Source: Nemertoderma westbladi (Eukaryota; Xenacoelomorpha; Nemertodermatida; Nemertodermatidae). Taken from it: a stretch of DNA of 64,000 nt. The notes below the pieces were generated by a model that was not told the origin of the DNA, ran no database searches, and saw only the letters and a program-made list of their open reading frames with translations. Shown piece after piece: positions 20,708 to 31,481 of the stretch; within the stretch, counting starts at the first letter, position 1, and the number at the start of each line of letters is the position of its first letter. The translations under genes were made by a program, and so were the position numbers. Where the stretch lies: contig JAUCBJ010006630.1 of assembly GCA_032718475.1 (NCBI GenBank), positions 23,117 through 87,116 of the forward strand. The letters are read 5' to 3'.

Positions 20708-22458
20708 CGTCCTCCGTAGTAGTTGGACCAGCGTCGCCGCGTATCAAGCTATCAACAAACGCTTGTAAAGGTAGAGTATATCGCTCCCTGATACCAAGAT
20801 CATCTTCTATCAACTCAATCATATCTGCTATATAAGTTTATCCATATTATAATGAGTTTATATTTAGGCGAGCGGGCGTCGCTGCCTACCCCTCTCTGCC
20901 CCCAGACAGTGCGAGATCCTCAGCGCTGGTGTACTTTCGCCGATGTGCCTATCGCCAACGTCGTAGCTGCACAACGACTACAACAACCAGCACGAGTCAC
21001 TCCACCGTCCGTCCCAAAGGCATAGATATACTTCAGGTTCTTACTGGAGAGTTAGGGCTACTTTTACAATTGCGACTCGCTACTGTAAACACACCTTAGT
21101 AGTAACATTCACCTACAAACGCACAAATTCCACGTAACTGTCTCAAATGGTACACATTCTATCACACATTCGGGTCATTTGTCCGTTAGTGCCTTCCAGA
21201 ATGTCACGTTGTTATTATGTATCCTTGGATACTAGCGGTGTGCTATTTATTCCGTATGCTATTCAATGAGCAAGCTTTTTATTGTTCTGTTAACTCGCTT
21301 CTAATTCTAGCGTGGTTGTTGCTATGGTGACATTATGGAAAGCTAGCGGTAGAATTAGGGTAATTCTCATGCATACAGATCTGGGATGCTATTTAATAGT
21401 AAGTCTTTAATGGTCAATATCATCTTTATATATGATTTTATGAATTTTATCGGCTATTGACTCTATATTGGAGATTCTCGCACACTAATACACTTAATAG
21501 GTGAATCTCCGCTCCCATGATCTATTAATTAATGGAATTTTGGGAATATTAAAAATTGTATAAAATAACAATTTATCAAATTCATTAAAAGATGAATTTA
21601 AATTTATTCCCGTAATTTTATTATTTAATATTAAATAGACACAATTTTATTCCAGAGCAAGTCTGGGGACTGGGATCCTTGATTCTAGGGATTTGTCCTT
21701 TTAAGAGTATCGGTAAGTGCTACGATATCTTAATCGACTAGAATTTTAAAGGATCTGAAATTTGACAGATTTTATAAATATTAATAATTAATATTTAGGA
21801 TGGGCACAAGTTTATTCCAGAACAAGTCTGGGGACGTTAACCACTGATTCTAGAAATTTGTCTTTCAAGTATATCGGTGGGTGCCGCGATATCTTAATCG
21901 ACTAGAATTGCAGATGGTCAAAGGGTTTAACAGATTTATTTTGCGTTTTACGCTACTGTTAAAGGGACATCACGCTACTATATGTATTATTTAATATACG
22001 GTATGAGAGCAATATCGCACGAAGCAATGTCAGTGTGAAGAGGCAAGTCGTTTCCAAGGTCTACCCAGAGCTTGGTTTAGCCGAGACACGAGGATCTGAA
22101 CTTTGCATTCCTAATACTCTGCCTACCAATAATACTTGAATATAGTAGGAGCTTTATTGTACTTTAATAAGTACAAACATTTCATCTTACTGTAGTTACG
22201 TATTTGTAATGTAATACGGACAGTAAGGAAAGAGAAAAAAGAATTATTTCTCGCCGTCGCACTAAATATATAATATATAAGTAATTAAGTAATAAACGCG
22301 AATATATATTGCACTAATCTACTAAATAATCGCTAAATAACATTCCACTAAATAAAATTAAATAAAACGATTATAATAAAATTACATAATAATACATACA
22401 TAAATATAAAATAATAAGAATGTAAAATAATATGGTCACACACCCACTCCATATGTTG
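20708..22458 (-). other. Non-coding spacer between pol and ORF-X in element A
   Basis: About 1.7 kb, AT-rich, homologous to 34324-36136 in element B. It contains an internal duplication: two blocks (about 21650-21770 and 21825-21915) sharing CCAGA.CAAGTCTGGGGAC and CGATATCTTAATCGACTAGA. No ORF. It could hold a splice acceptor or promoter for ORF-X, but none was identified by eye. Confidence 0.6.
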
Positions 22459-24750
22459 TTATGTTATGGAGTCCCTAGATATTTGTCGGATTAGGGAAGT
22501 GGTCGTGGGAAGAGTATCTTGCCTTCCATAGTTTCCGGACAGTTTTCGGTCTCTTTCCAGTAAACATAAACGACCAGCTGGGCGATTGAGTTGTTGTGTT
22601 ACTTTCTCCGCTCCCTTGGCCTGTCTAATCTCAGCCGGGTTAAGGTGGGGAGGCCATTCATCTTCTTTACTTAGGAAGTCGGGTTCACCTAACCAGTCTG
22701 GAGTATCTGTCAGTTCTTGAGGAGTTGCTCCTCTGGAGGCGATGTCGGCTAGATTAATCGTCTCGGGGCAATGTCTCCATTGATCTACATTGGAGTTGAT
22801 GTCGTCATTATCTGAGGAGTATGATCTTCCCTCAGTTGGATCGTCTAACACACTGCTCTCATCTTCCCATTCTCTTACTTGATATACCTGATCTTTCAGT
22901 AATCTTTCCATGAGAGTTCTACGGGAAGGGCCAGTAAAGTACCAACCCACTCTAGTTCTTCCCGCATAAGCTTGTAGTGGTTGCGGTTGAGCAGGCCGTT
23001 TCTCCAATGTCTCGAGCACTTCATGCGCATTTTGACCGATGAGTATTTGGACTCCAGGGAAATCGGTGTTGAATCCAGGTATTTCAAGCTGCGGGGTGAA
23101 GTCGTCCTCATCCCAGTTATAAGGTTCCACTTGGCTGGTAGCGAAGTTCTTTATCGCTACCATTTTCACTGACCTTATGCTGTGTTCTCCTAGTTCATCC
23201 TGGGGGGTGGACAACGCGCCTACATAATAATCCGCTATTACGGTAGATTTCCAAACCTGCATAATTCCTGACATGTTTAACTTAGTTCGGAACTTGGGTT
23301 GTCCAGCAAAGATGTCTTTGGCTAGATATTTGTCGATGAATGTTCCTGTGCTACAGGAGTCAAGGAGGGCATTCACTATATAACTCCTTTTAGGTCCGTG
23401 GACCCTTAACTGTACTACAGGAAATTCTCGGATTCCTACATTGGAAGTTGGTGCTTTCCAAGATGGTTGTCGATCAGAAGTAGTTAGGGGGAGCTCACTG
23501 TCGGTTTCCTTCTCATACGTAAGTGCTCGATACACTGCAGTATTTATTAAGTAACAGGATTCGTTTTCGTCTGAGAATTCGTCCATATAGAATCCTTCCA
23601 TTTCAGAACTTTGGTCGGAGAATTCGTCCGTATAGAATCCTTCTATCTCAGAACTTTGGTCAGTGTCGTTCACATCACTGAATTGGACATGTAGTTCGGA
23701 CTCACTTACCTGACTCGGGTTGTTTCTTTCGAATTTGGTGTGCAACAAGATATGATGTTTCGCGCCGCACTTAGCACACCTCGCGTCGGAGTAACAGGTT
23801 CGCCGTTGGTGTCCTCGTCTGAGGCAATTATAACACAACCGCTTATCCCACATGACTTCACGTCTATCTTTTAATGATTTCTTTAGGAATTCATCACACA
23901 CATTTAAACGGTGGGGCCCGTCGCACAACACACATTTGGGCTTGATGTTACTTACTTTAACATGTGCTGTATGGTGCGCACTCGTTCTTTCCTCGGGCTT
24001 TCTTACATGAATTCTCTTAGGAGATGTAGGAGGAGTTTTTCTTACCTGTTCTCTCCTGTCATTGGTTCGAGACTTGAATTTACTTACGTCCTTTGGGGTT
24101 TTATTGTCATAGTAAGATCTTTCAGTGTCTTTCCCGCTGTCTTCCTCTTGAGAAGCCTGGCTTTCGCCGTCGTCTGTATAACACACTGGTATTACTTTTC
24201 TCCTAGAAATGGGTTTCTCACTTACCTTATTTTCCGGTGTCTTCTCTCTGGACTGCTTTAGGAGCTGTAATTTTACCTCTCCATCTAAGAATGACATGAG
24301 ATCAGCCATGGTAGGGTCTCGTCGTTGTTGTTCCATCATATATAACACTTTCTTGTCCCAGTGTGTACCTACTCTACCCTTGGGCAAAGTAGATGCTAAG
24401 GCTCCTACAACCATAGAATTCTGGTATTCATGAGACTTACCTAACCAATCTAGTTGTCTACAGATCTCCTGAATCTCGTCGGAAAACTCTATAATCCCGC
24501 TGCTAAGAAACTTTCGGGGCGCCATTAATTTTGCATACAAATACCTAGCTATGTTTGTCCTATTACCATACCTGATGTTTAGTGTATCCCAAACTTGTCT
24601 TAATCCATCTGGATGTCCAATAAACTTTAACGCCATTAACTTGGGAGGTCCTTCCAAACACTCGATGAGGAATCTAAGTTTCTCTCCGTTAGATAGTACA
24701 GAGTTCTGTATGTTATCTTTGTAATATTCATTAAAAGGTAACCATTTCAT
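22459..24750 (-). CDS. gag-pol (partial): Gag-protease polyprotein, internally deleted (BEL/Pao)
   Basis: An intact 763-codon ORF. Residues 1-165 match the BEL/Pao Gag domain (DUF1759 type: LEGPPKLMALKFI, W.TL..RYG). CCHC zinc knuckles lie at about 271-284 (CVLCDGPHRLNVC) and 302-315 (CYNCLRRGHQRRTC), with a third partial one (CAKCGAKHH). Near 458 is the retropepsin-like site ALLDSCSTGTFI (DUF1758 type), with DSC where DTG/DSG is usual. After about residue 652 the sequence jumps to the end of RNase H (HCPETINLADIASRGA), and after about 713 to the extreme C-terminus of integrase. Comparison with element B shows two deletions of about 1.8 and 1.7 kb. The frame nevertheless stays open across both joins. 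Confidence 0.85.
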   Translation of the reverse strand: MKWLPFNEYYKDNIQNSVLSNGEKLRFLIECLEGPPKLMALKFIGHPDGLRQVWDTLNIRYGNRTNIARYLYAKLMAPRKFLSSGIIEFSDEIQEICRQLDWLGKSHEYQNSMVVGALASTLPKGRVGTHWDKKVLYMMEQQRRDPTMADLMSFLDGEVKLQLLKQSREKTPENKVSEKPISRRKVIPVCYTDDGESQASQEEDSGKDTERSYYDNKTPKDVSKFKSRTNDRREQVRKTPPTSPKRIHVRKPEERTSAHHTAHVKVSNIKPKCVLCDGPHRLNVCDEFLKKSLKDRREVMWDKRLCYNCLRRGHQRRTCYSDARCAKCGAKHHILLHTKFERNNPSQVSESELHVQFSDVNDTDQSSEIEGFYTDEFSDQSSEMEGFYMDEFSDENESCYLINTAVYRALTYEKETDSELPLTTSDRQPSWKAPTSNVGIREFPVVQLRVHGPKRSYIVNALLDSCSTGTFIDKYLAKDIFAGQPKFRTKLNMSGIMQVWKSTVIADYYVGALSTPQDELGEHSIRSVKMVAIKNFATSQVEPYNWDEDDFTPQLEIPGFNTDFPGVQILIGQNAHEVLETLEKRPAQPQPLQAYAGRTRVGWYFTGPSRRTLMERLLKDQVYQVREWEDESSVLDDPTEGRSYSSDNDDINSNVDQWRHCPETINLADIASRGATPQELTDTPDWLGEPDFLSKEDEWPPHLNPAEIRQAKGAEKVTQQLNRPAGRLCLLERDRKLSGNYGRQDTLPTTTSLIRQISRDSIT

Positions 24751-25595
24751 CTCATCTCCATTGAACTTGACGATCTCTCCACCTTTACCGCTTGACGGGC
24801 TTTGGTTCTAGCCATTTGACGCGTAAAACTTTCTTGGGCCATCGTATTATTTAATATCGAATTATCGGTATATAAATTTCTCGGATTATGATCAGGTCTA
24901 TATGGAATATCATTGTCAACAGGTTTATAATTACCCTTAATAGGGTTTACTATAGGAGTTTCTACTTCACTAGCAGTATAGATACGTGTAGGCTCCACAC
25001 CTTGTGCATAAAATACTTCAGACCTAACAGGTTGACACATTGTTACAGAGGGTGGTGGTATACCCTTTTGTAAATTTACTAATTTATCGCGTTCTGACGC
25101 AATACTCTGCTGCACTTCTTGCAACGCTAACCTACACTCTCTTACTGCTCCCTTTAACTGCTGAACAGTCCCTTCCAACTCCCGGACCTGCTGGGAGGAA
25201 CATTTACAATATTCCCTCAGCTGCCCGAGCAGGAGACCCATCTCCCGTCGTCCCTCAGCTACCCACTCGACCGCCGAAGCGGGAGTCGCCAACGTAGTAG
25301 CGGGCAAGCGAGAGACGACGGGCGATAAATTCTTGATATCTCGCTCAGCGTTCAGGGTGGGTTCGGACTCGGGAACAGTCCTACTGGGCACAGGTAGTTT
25401 CGTGCTGTGCAAAGGGAATTTAGAGGTAGGTTCTGGGAGTACAGGTGTCTCTATCACCGAAGGGGTGGCTTCGAGAACAGGCCTACTTATTTCAGGCTCA
25501 TCTACTATAGTAGGGAGTCTTTCTATTGTAATAATTTGGTCTGTGGGTTCTGTACTACCTAAGTCTGTGCTAGCTAGTCTCACCGCAGGAGGCAA
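24747..25595 (-). CDS. gag (partial): Gag N-terminal/coiled-coil part, element A
   Basis: A 282-codon ORF immediately upstream of the Gag ORF. Pro/Thr/Glu-rich first half, then a coiled coil (about residues 110-175), then a basic end. Its stop overlaps the next ORF by four bases (ATGA at 24750-24747), so a small indel, a -1 shift or reinitiation would join them. The upstream end overlaps the ORF at 25580-25915 by 16 nt in another frame. In element B the equivalent junction (LPNLPPTVRRQLASADSGS) is in one frame, so A probably carries a frameshift. Confidence 0.6.
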   Translation of the reverse strand: MPPAVRLASTDLGSTEPTDQIITIERLPTIVDEPEISRPVLEATPSVIETPVLPEPTSKFPLHSTKLPVPSRTVPESEPTLNAERDIKNLSPVVSRLPATTLATPASAVEWVAEGRREMGLLLGQLREYCKCSSQQVRELEGTVQQLKGAVRECRLALQEVQQSIASERDKLVNLQKGIPPPSVTMCQPVRSEVFYAQGVEPTRIYTASEVETPIVNPIKGNYKPVDNDIPYRPDHNPRNLYTDNSILNNTMAQESFTRQMARTKARQAVKVERSSSSMEMR

Positions 25596-25915
25596 GTTAG
25601 GTAACTTGGACAGTGTGGCATTCTTCTACGCCTGCTTGAACGAGATTTATTACCTCTACTTTCGGGATCTCTTATATCACCTTCATCGGAGGAGGCAAAT
25701 CCCTGTCTTCTGGTTTGTCTCCTCAAGTCTGCTTCTGCCACTGCCTCTGCCGCTTTTCTTTCTGCTTCTGCCGCTGCTACTTTTCTTTCCGCTTCTGCAG
25801 CTGCCGCTGCTGCTGCTTTTCTGTCTACTATCCTTTCAAGACACTGTCCAAGTTGAAGACTCATTCTAACACCTTTCAAAAGACTATCTGACAGTGCCCG
25901 TTTTGTGTCAGACAT
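25580..25915 (-). CDS. gag (partial): Gag N-terminus with Ala/Glu/Arg/Lys repeats, element A
   Basis: 111 codons starting with ATG, containing AEAERKA-type repeats, followed by an Arg/Ser-rich part that matches the element B gag (GFTSSDKGDTTDPEGGENR in B, GFASSDEGDIRDPESRGNK here). It ends by frameshift into the ORF at 24747-25595. Confidence 0.65.
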   Translation of the reverse strand: MSDTKRALSDSLLKGVRMSLQLGQCLERIVDRKAAAAAAAEAERKVAAAEAERKAAEAVAEADLRRQTRRQGFASSDEGDIRDPESRGNKSRSSRRRRMPHCPSYLTCLLR

Positions 25916-26051
25916 ATTTGATTTGTACAGTCGAATGCCTACTGCTAGATTACAGTTAAAGCAAGTCTAGTAATTCAGTATCAACTGTTAGCCTAGTAAT
26001 TAATTACCAATACTGCTACTCAGTGTAGCATGATATATATAATATATTAGA

Positions 26052-26297
26052 ATACCGGTATGCTTATAGTATATATATAAGTATTATTACAGACTAGGTT
26101 TGTCACAGAATACCGGTATATAATTTTAGCACAAATATATAAATATATAATAGGCCTATCGTGAATACCGGTATACAGCTTACACTTATAGTATATATAA
26201 GTATAATTATGGACTAGAATTAATTACAGAATACCGGTATAATTTCAGCCTAAATTTATTGAAATAAATATAATAAGCCTATTGTAAATACCGGTAT
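26052..26297. repeat. Five ATACCGGTAT palindromes at 55-66-bp spacing
   Basis: Exact 10-bp palindromes at 26052-26061, 26110-26119, 26165-26174, 26231-26240 and 26288-26297, embedded in a degenerate tandem repeat of about 59 bp upstream of gag. Confidence 0.9.
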
Positions 26298-27250
26298 GTC
26301 AATTATTTTAAAATAATTGAATTTCTGAATTTTAGGGGTTACTTGGTTACTTTACTTTACTTGATTACCGTTATTTAAGCAGTAGTCCAACTGACATTAA
26401 GACCTAATTGATGTATGGCAGGCCTACTATTTTATAAATTGGTTTGAGTTGATTTATAATATATATACCCGTATGAGGGGTTTTTGTTACAATATTGAAA
26501 TATATGTTATTATTTCTGGGAAGTAATCACTACACAAAAGCTGTGCGCTCTCAGTGAAGTGCTACTTGTTGGACACTAAAACAAATAATTATACTTTCCT
26601 AAGTTACTTATCTACGAATTACGTACAATACGGGTGAGATTACAATCTCTAAATAAACACAAAAAATTACAAATACACAAATACAAATTTTCTAGGGTAA
26701 TTTTACAGGAAGTCTACAAACCAGCCTAACAAAGGGTTAGAAATCTGGTTATTACAAACGGACAGGATACTACGGTATTTGAAAATAACAAGCCGTAGTA
26801 AATATATTGCATTGTCCAGATAGGAAAATACCACCGTCTGACGACTTATAGCCGTATCGCTATAAGTACTACGTTATGTATCACGGAGTGTCCCTACCTG
26901 GAAGTTAATTACCGCGGTCTACCAGAACCAACGTGCCTATTAACCACTTTACAACACAAATATACTGCCCACACACTAATTACCTTCGGAAAGCACTGTA
27001 CACTAAACCCTAAATTAGGTACAAGTACTTGTACAACAAATAACCAGCAGTTAGAAATACTTGAACAGCTAAAAGAACCACGGCATCTGCTGGAGTGACC
27101 GGTGCACAAAATCACCAGTCTTTACCTACGCCAAGCAGCCCTGATGTAGTACCGGGGTTAATTTAACTATAACGGTATGTATAACAAGCACAATTACTGT
27201 AGGAATAAACTTGGGGATATGAAAGTTGCAAATAATCGCATAAACTCTGA

Positions 27251-27835
27251 ATAATAAATATTACGCTACCCGTACAAACTACTCAAACAAAATACAAACC
27301 AAACGCTGGCAGACTACTATCAAGCCTAAATAAATTACAGTATGTGCAGATTCCGAAATGGTTAGTTAGTATGCGTTCTAACCGAGTAGTACGACTTATT
27401 CTTTCGAGGGGGATTTACCTTACAGCTCTGGCTGCCCCTACTTTCCTAACCGGCACTTTATCGGACATACACTCTACACACACCACAATCTCTTCAGACC
27501 TAACAACAGCCAGACAACAATCTAGCCTACAAATTATCTGAATAAGAAATATTACGGTACCTGTACAGACTACACAAACAAAGTACAGACCAAACGCTGG
27601 TAGACTACTATCAAGCCTAAATAAACTACAGGACATGCAGACTCCGAAATGGTTAGTTAGTATGCGTTCTAACCGAGTAGTATGACTTATTCTTTCGAGG
27701 GGGATTTACCTTACAGCTCTGGCTGCCCCTACTTTCCTAACCGGCACTTTATCGGACATACACTCTACATGCACTGCAATCCATTCAGACCTAACAACAA
27801 TCAGACAACAGTTTAGCCTACAAATTATCTGTACG
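27251..27835. repeat. 290-bp tandem duplication in A leader
   Basis: Two copies share long identical stretches (for example TTAGTTAGTATGCGTTCTAA and CTTTATCGGACATACACTCT). The element B leader has one copy. Confidence 0.9.
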
Positions 27836-28177
27836 ATCTGAGCAGACTTACACGCCTTCTGCTCAATATTAGCCTACTAGTAAATAAAACTGACAGAAAT
27901 AAGTAAACCATGCAAAGGAATAAGGGGTGATCAATCCCTAATCCCCTAACAGCCTACAATATACAATATATCACAATTGAAATAATACTGATGTACCTAT
28001 ACTGCTGTAAGTGCCGGTTCCGGTGGTTAGGTAGTTAGGCCTACAGGTTACCGGTCGACCGGTACTTCAGCTTTATTGCTTACGGCAATAAAGAAGCAAT
28101 AACCGTTATTGTTCTTACCAGAACAATAGTAAACTGTATTTATTGCCTACACTGCAATCAGAATTAATAACTGTTAC

Positions 28178-29700
28178 TGTTTGCGCTTTTAAGACCTTTG
28201 GCAGTTTAACCCGCCAAATCTATATGTCTTCTAGGTTATAAATCGACTTTAGCCTATGACAAGTATTTGACACAAATAAATCCAACATTAGCCGAAGCCA
28301 GTCTATGCGCGACCATTCACCCGCTGGATATACCCGGATGCTTCGGATGATTCGGATGATTCGGATGCTTTAATTTGTTTGCGGTGCAGGCCTACCGTAC
28401 TATTCGATTGATCGTTAATATAATTCCTGACAAATATCATTCACTTTCGGGAAATATTAGCAGTTCCTTTAGGACGTTGCGCTCTATCTATATAAACAGA
28501 GCTATGGCTTACACTAAACACAACGGAATGGATTATAAGTTACACATAAGGCGCATTCTTTAGGTGATGCTTTGTTACGCGGACAAGCACATACAGACTA
28601 TTGCACACCGCTGCACACTGAATTGCCGATAGTCACTGATTTTAATCATATATAAAGAGAATAGCAACCGACATTTGTAGGGCCTATAAAATAGCATTTA
28701 ATTCACTACAAACCACGATAATATAAGTCGCAATTGCTATATGTAACCGGTCTCTCTAACCTTAGTGTATCAAGAAGATCGGGGTTTCTGATCGTTTATC
28801 GTTATTCTCCAAATAACAATATGTAAACAACTGATACAATTAATAACAAACAGTAAATAGCAGTAAATAATGTGCAATACAGCAGTAGGTACCGTACCGT
28901 ACCGTACCGTACCGTACCGTACCGTACCGTACCGTACCGTACCGTACCGTACCGTACCGTACCGTACCGTACCGTACCGTACCGTACCGTACCGTACCGT
29001 ACCGTACCGTACCGTACCGTACCGTACCGTACCGTACCGTACCGTACCGTACCGTACCGTACCGTACCGTACCGTACCGTACCGTACCGTAACGTACCGT
29101 ACCGTACCGTACCGTACCGTACCGTACCGTACCGTACCGTACCGTACCGTACCGTACCGTACCGTACCGTACTGTACCGTACCGTACTGTACCGTACCGT
29201 ACCGTACCGTACCGTACCGTACCGTACCGTACCGTACCGTACCGTACCGTACCGTACCGGTAACAGTTATGTGTTCTTATAATTAAAGCCGTTCTAATGT
29301 TGGAATAATTCAGAATAATTCCATAGCCGATGTTCTAGGCTCTGGAAAAACCAACACACTGAACCCTGTGAGCTGTTGCAGGTAGCTTTCAACACAAAGA
29401 GGAAAAGCTCTCATTGGCAGAGTTCCATATTCCACAGATTCCACGAATGTCTAAATGCCGAACTATTCGGGTTTTTGCAGCCCTTAGACAACACACAGGA
29501 TGAATCACTCTGATTGGTTGACCTTGCTCTGGTTGGTTGATCGAACAGAACAAAGAGGCCATACGTACAGCAAATCAGCCAATCAGCCGGTAGCTTGCAT
29601 CATTTGAGTTAGGGAGTTTTTCTTTAGAGTATTTGAGCGCATTGAGGGAAACTGGATTGCGAAGCAAAAGGGCCAGTTATATCCCACAAAAGCTTTTACA
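28178..29700 (-). repeat. 5' LTR of element A
   Basis: 1523 bp, the partner of 18005-19195. It is longer because the (ACCGT)n array is expanded to about 74 units (28891-29260) and a roughly 30-bp piece before the array is retained. Confidence 0.92.
28891..29260. repeat. (ACCGT)n pentanucleotide array, about 74 units
   Basis: 370 nt of almost perfect ACCGT units with rare AACGT and ACTGT variants (29091, 29171, 29186). The two plus-strand ORFs across it only translate the repeat (TVPYR). Confidence 0.97.
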
Positions 29701-29705
29701 TGGTT

Positions 29706-29968
29706 GATTACCTTCCGCCTATCCATTGCATACAACCCTGCTGCCGATTCTAAGGGTCCTTTTGTTACATAAATCTTACACATATCTTACACATATCCTT
29801 CATGCAGCATAAAGGAGGTGCCACCTGTAGCTTCATAGACCCTCTTACTAGGGAAAATATGGTCCTGTAACTAGGACCCCCTTTGTTCTAGGATAAGGAC
29901 GCCCTTGGTGCTGGATTAAGTAGCCATATACTTGGCTGCAGTGGTAAAAGCACCCCCCAACCCCCACT
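29706..29968 (+). other. Probable 5' UTR of LINE-1
   Basis: Non-coding DNA before the LINE-1 start codon. It contains the dispersed phrase shared with 14450-14525 and a GTCCTTTTGTTAC phrase also seen at 47578-47590. Confidence 0.4.
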
Positions 29969-30211
29969 ATGGATTACATTAGTAATGCGGAGTTCCAGCC
30001 ACTAGAGGCCAGTGGAATGACTGGACACAATCGGCCTCACAGGCGTCAATTATCTCCTGACCGGCTGCCTGTCTCACTCCCTACTGGAGAGAGAGCGGCA
30101 AACGATTCTTTGAGTCCCTTTCCTGATGACCTTTCTGGCCCAAACCCTGGGTCACCAGGGAGGCCAGATTATGAGGGGGAGAGGGATTCTGGAGTTGGAG
30201 GCTACTCTCAT
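29969..30211 (+). pseudogene. LINE-1 ORF start (segment 1)
   Basis: 81 codons from ATG, Pro/Ser/Gly/Asp-rich, ending exactly at the element B insertion. The codon phase continues at 43987 after removal of B (GVGGYSH joined to VPPRPTK). Confidence 0.75.
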
Positions 30212-31403
30212 TGTTCGCGCTTTCAGACCTTTAGCAGTTTAATCTGCCAATTTTAGGTGTCCTCTTGTTTATACGTCGACTTTAGCCTACAATAATTATT
30301 TGGTACACATGAAGTAACATTAGCCGAAACCAGTCTATGCGCGACCAATCACCCACTGTTAAGGGAGACTGAATTCAGGCGCTTTGAAGTTATTGCGGTG
30401 CAGACCTACTGTATTATTTGATTGATCGTTACTATATAATCTCTGACAATATTATTCACTTCCGGGGAGATATTAACAGTTCCTTTAGGACGTGGCGCTT
30501 TAAGTATAAAACAGAGTTATGACTTACACTAAACACAACGGGGTGACTACTGATTCTTGCAAATATCGCATTCTTTAGGAGATGCTTTGTTATCAGTCAA
30601 ACTGCTTCACACGACTTCACACTAATGCACACTGATCTGCCGACCGTCACTGAATTCGATCATATATAAGGAGGATAGCAACTGACACATGTAGGGATTA
30701 TGAAATAGCATTTAATTCACATAAAACCACTATAATGTAAGTCGCAATTGCTACAGGTATCCGGTCCCTCTTACCTTCAGTAATCAAGAAGATTGGAGGT
30801 TTTATGATTATTTATCGTTATTCTCCAAATATAACAACATATCCATCCATATATAATAATTAAGGACAGACAGTAAACAGAAGTAAAATAATGCAATTAA
30901 CAATCAGTATGTTACGTAGTGCATTGAGTTAATGCCACCAGTATGCCGTATGATCAGCAATGAGTCAGGTAAGATAACAGCTTTGCACTCCTATAATCAA
31001 AGCTATCTAATGTTGGCCAAAGTCTGAAACTTCCACAACAGAAGTACAGAAGATTTCCAAGCCGGTTCTTCTGGCCCAGAAAGGTAAAAAAAACCAAGAC
31101 TGACATGCCTATTACGGTTTACATAGGCTCTTGTCACACATAAAATGAAAATCGCTCTGATTGGCTGAGCCAAACAAAGAACAAAGAAAAGTTCCACGTT
31201 GGCTGTAAATCAGCTGATAGATTGCGTCATCTGAGTTCCCGTCTTTTAGAATATTAAGCGCATTGCGGAGAAAATGGCTTGTTATGTCCACTAAAGCACA
31301 CATGCAGACATAGCGGGTAAAAATGGCTTGTTTTGTCCGCTAAAACACCTACACGGTATATTGCATAGAAAAATGGCTTGTTATATCCGCAAAAGCTTTT
31401 ACA
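30212..31403 (-). repeat. 3' LTR of element B
   Basis: 1192 bp, the partner of 42975-43981 and related to the A LTRs (same TGTTCGCGCTTT start and AAAGCTTTTACA end). It lacks the ACCGT array. Confidence 0.92.
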
Positions 31404-31481
31404 CCACTCCCAGAAAATGGGATTTAATTATATAAAATATAAAAAATCACAGTTTCTAAAATATAAAAATACTCTAAACAG

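Larger units (their letters stand above)
25916..28177 (-). other. 5' leader of element A
   Basis: Non-coding leader between the 5' LTR and gag. It contains five ATACCGGTAT palindromes (26052-26297), a region homologous to the B leader (26540-26740, matching about 41870-42035), and a tandem duplication of about 290 bp (27251-27540 and 27541-27835) that is single-copy in B (about 42430-42725). Confidence 0.7.
18005..29700 (-). mobile_element. Element A: BEL/Pao retrotransposon with RT and integrase deleted
   Basis: 11.7 kb, bounded by LTRs at 18005-19195 and 28178-29700 (TGT..ACA ends) and a perfect 5-bp TSD TGGTT (18000-18004 and 29701-29705). Minus-strand order: 5' LTR, leader, gag, protease, short remnants of RNase H and integrase, spacer, ORF-X remnant, PPT (CTGGGAGCGG), 3' LTR. 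RT/RNase H and integrase are missing through two internal deletions, so the copy cannot move by itself. Confidence 0.93.

Noticed and set aside
22600-22800. Deletion joins of element A as splice junctions of a retrotransposed subgenomic RNA
   Set aside because: The element B sequence at the corresponding points lacks GT/AG borders. Short shared bases at the joins fit deletion or template switching better.
28891-29260. CRISPR-like array
   Set aside because: Pure pentanucleotide repeat without spacers, in a eukaryotic LTR.
28870-29286. Two long plus-strand ORFs of TVPYR repeats
   Set aside because: They only translate the (ACCGT)n array. Two frames are open simply because the repeat contains no stop.
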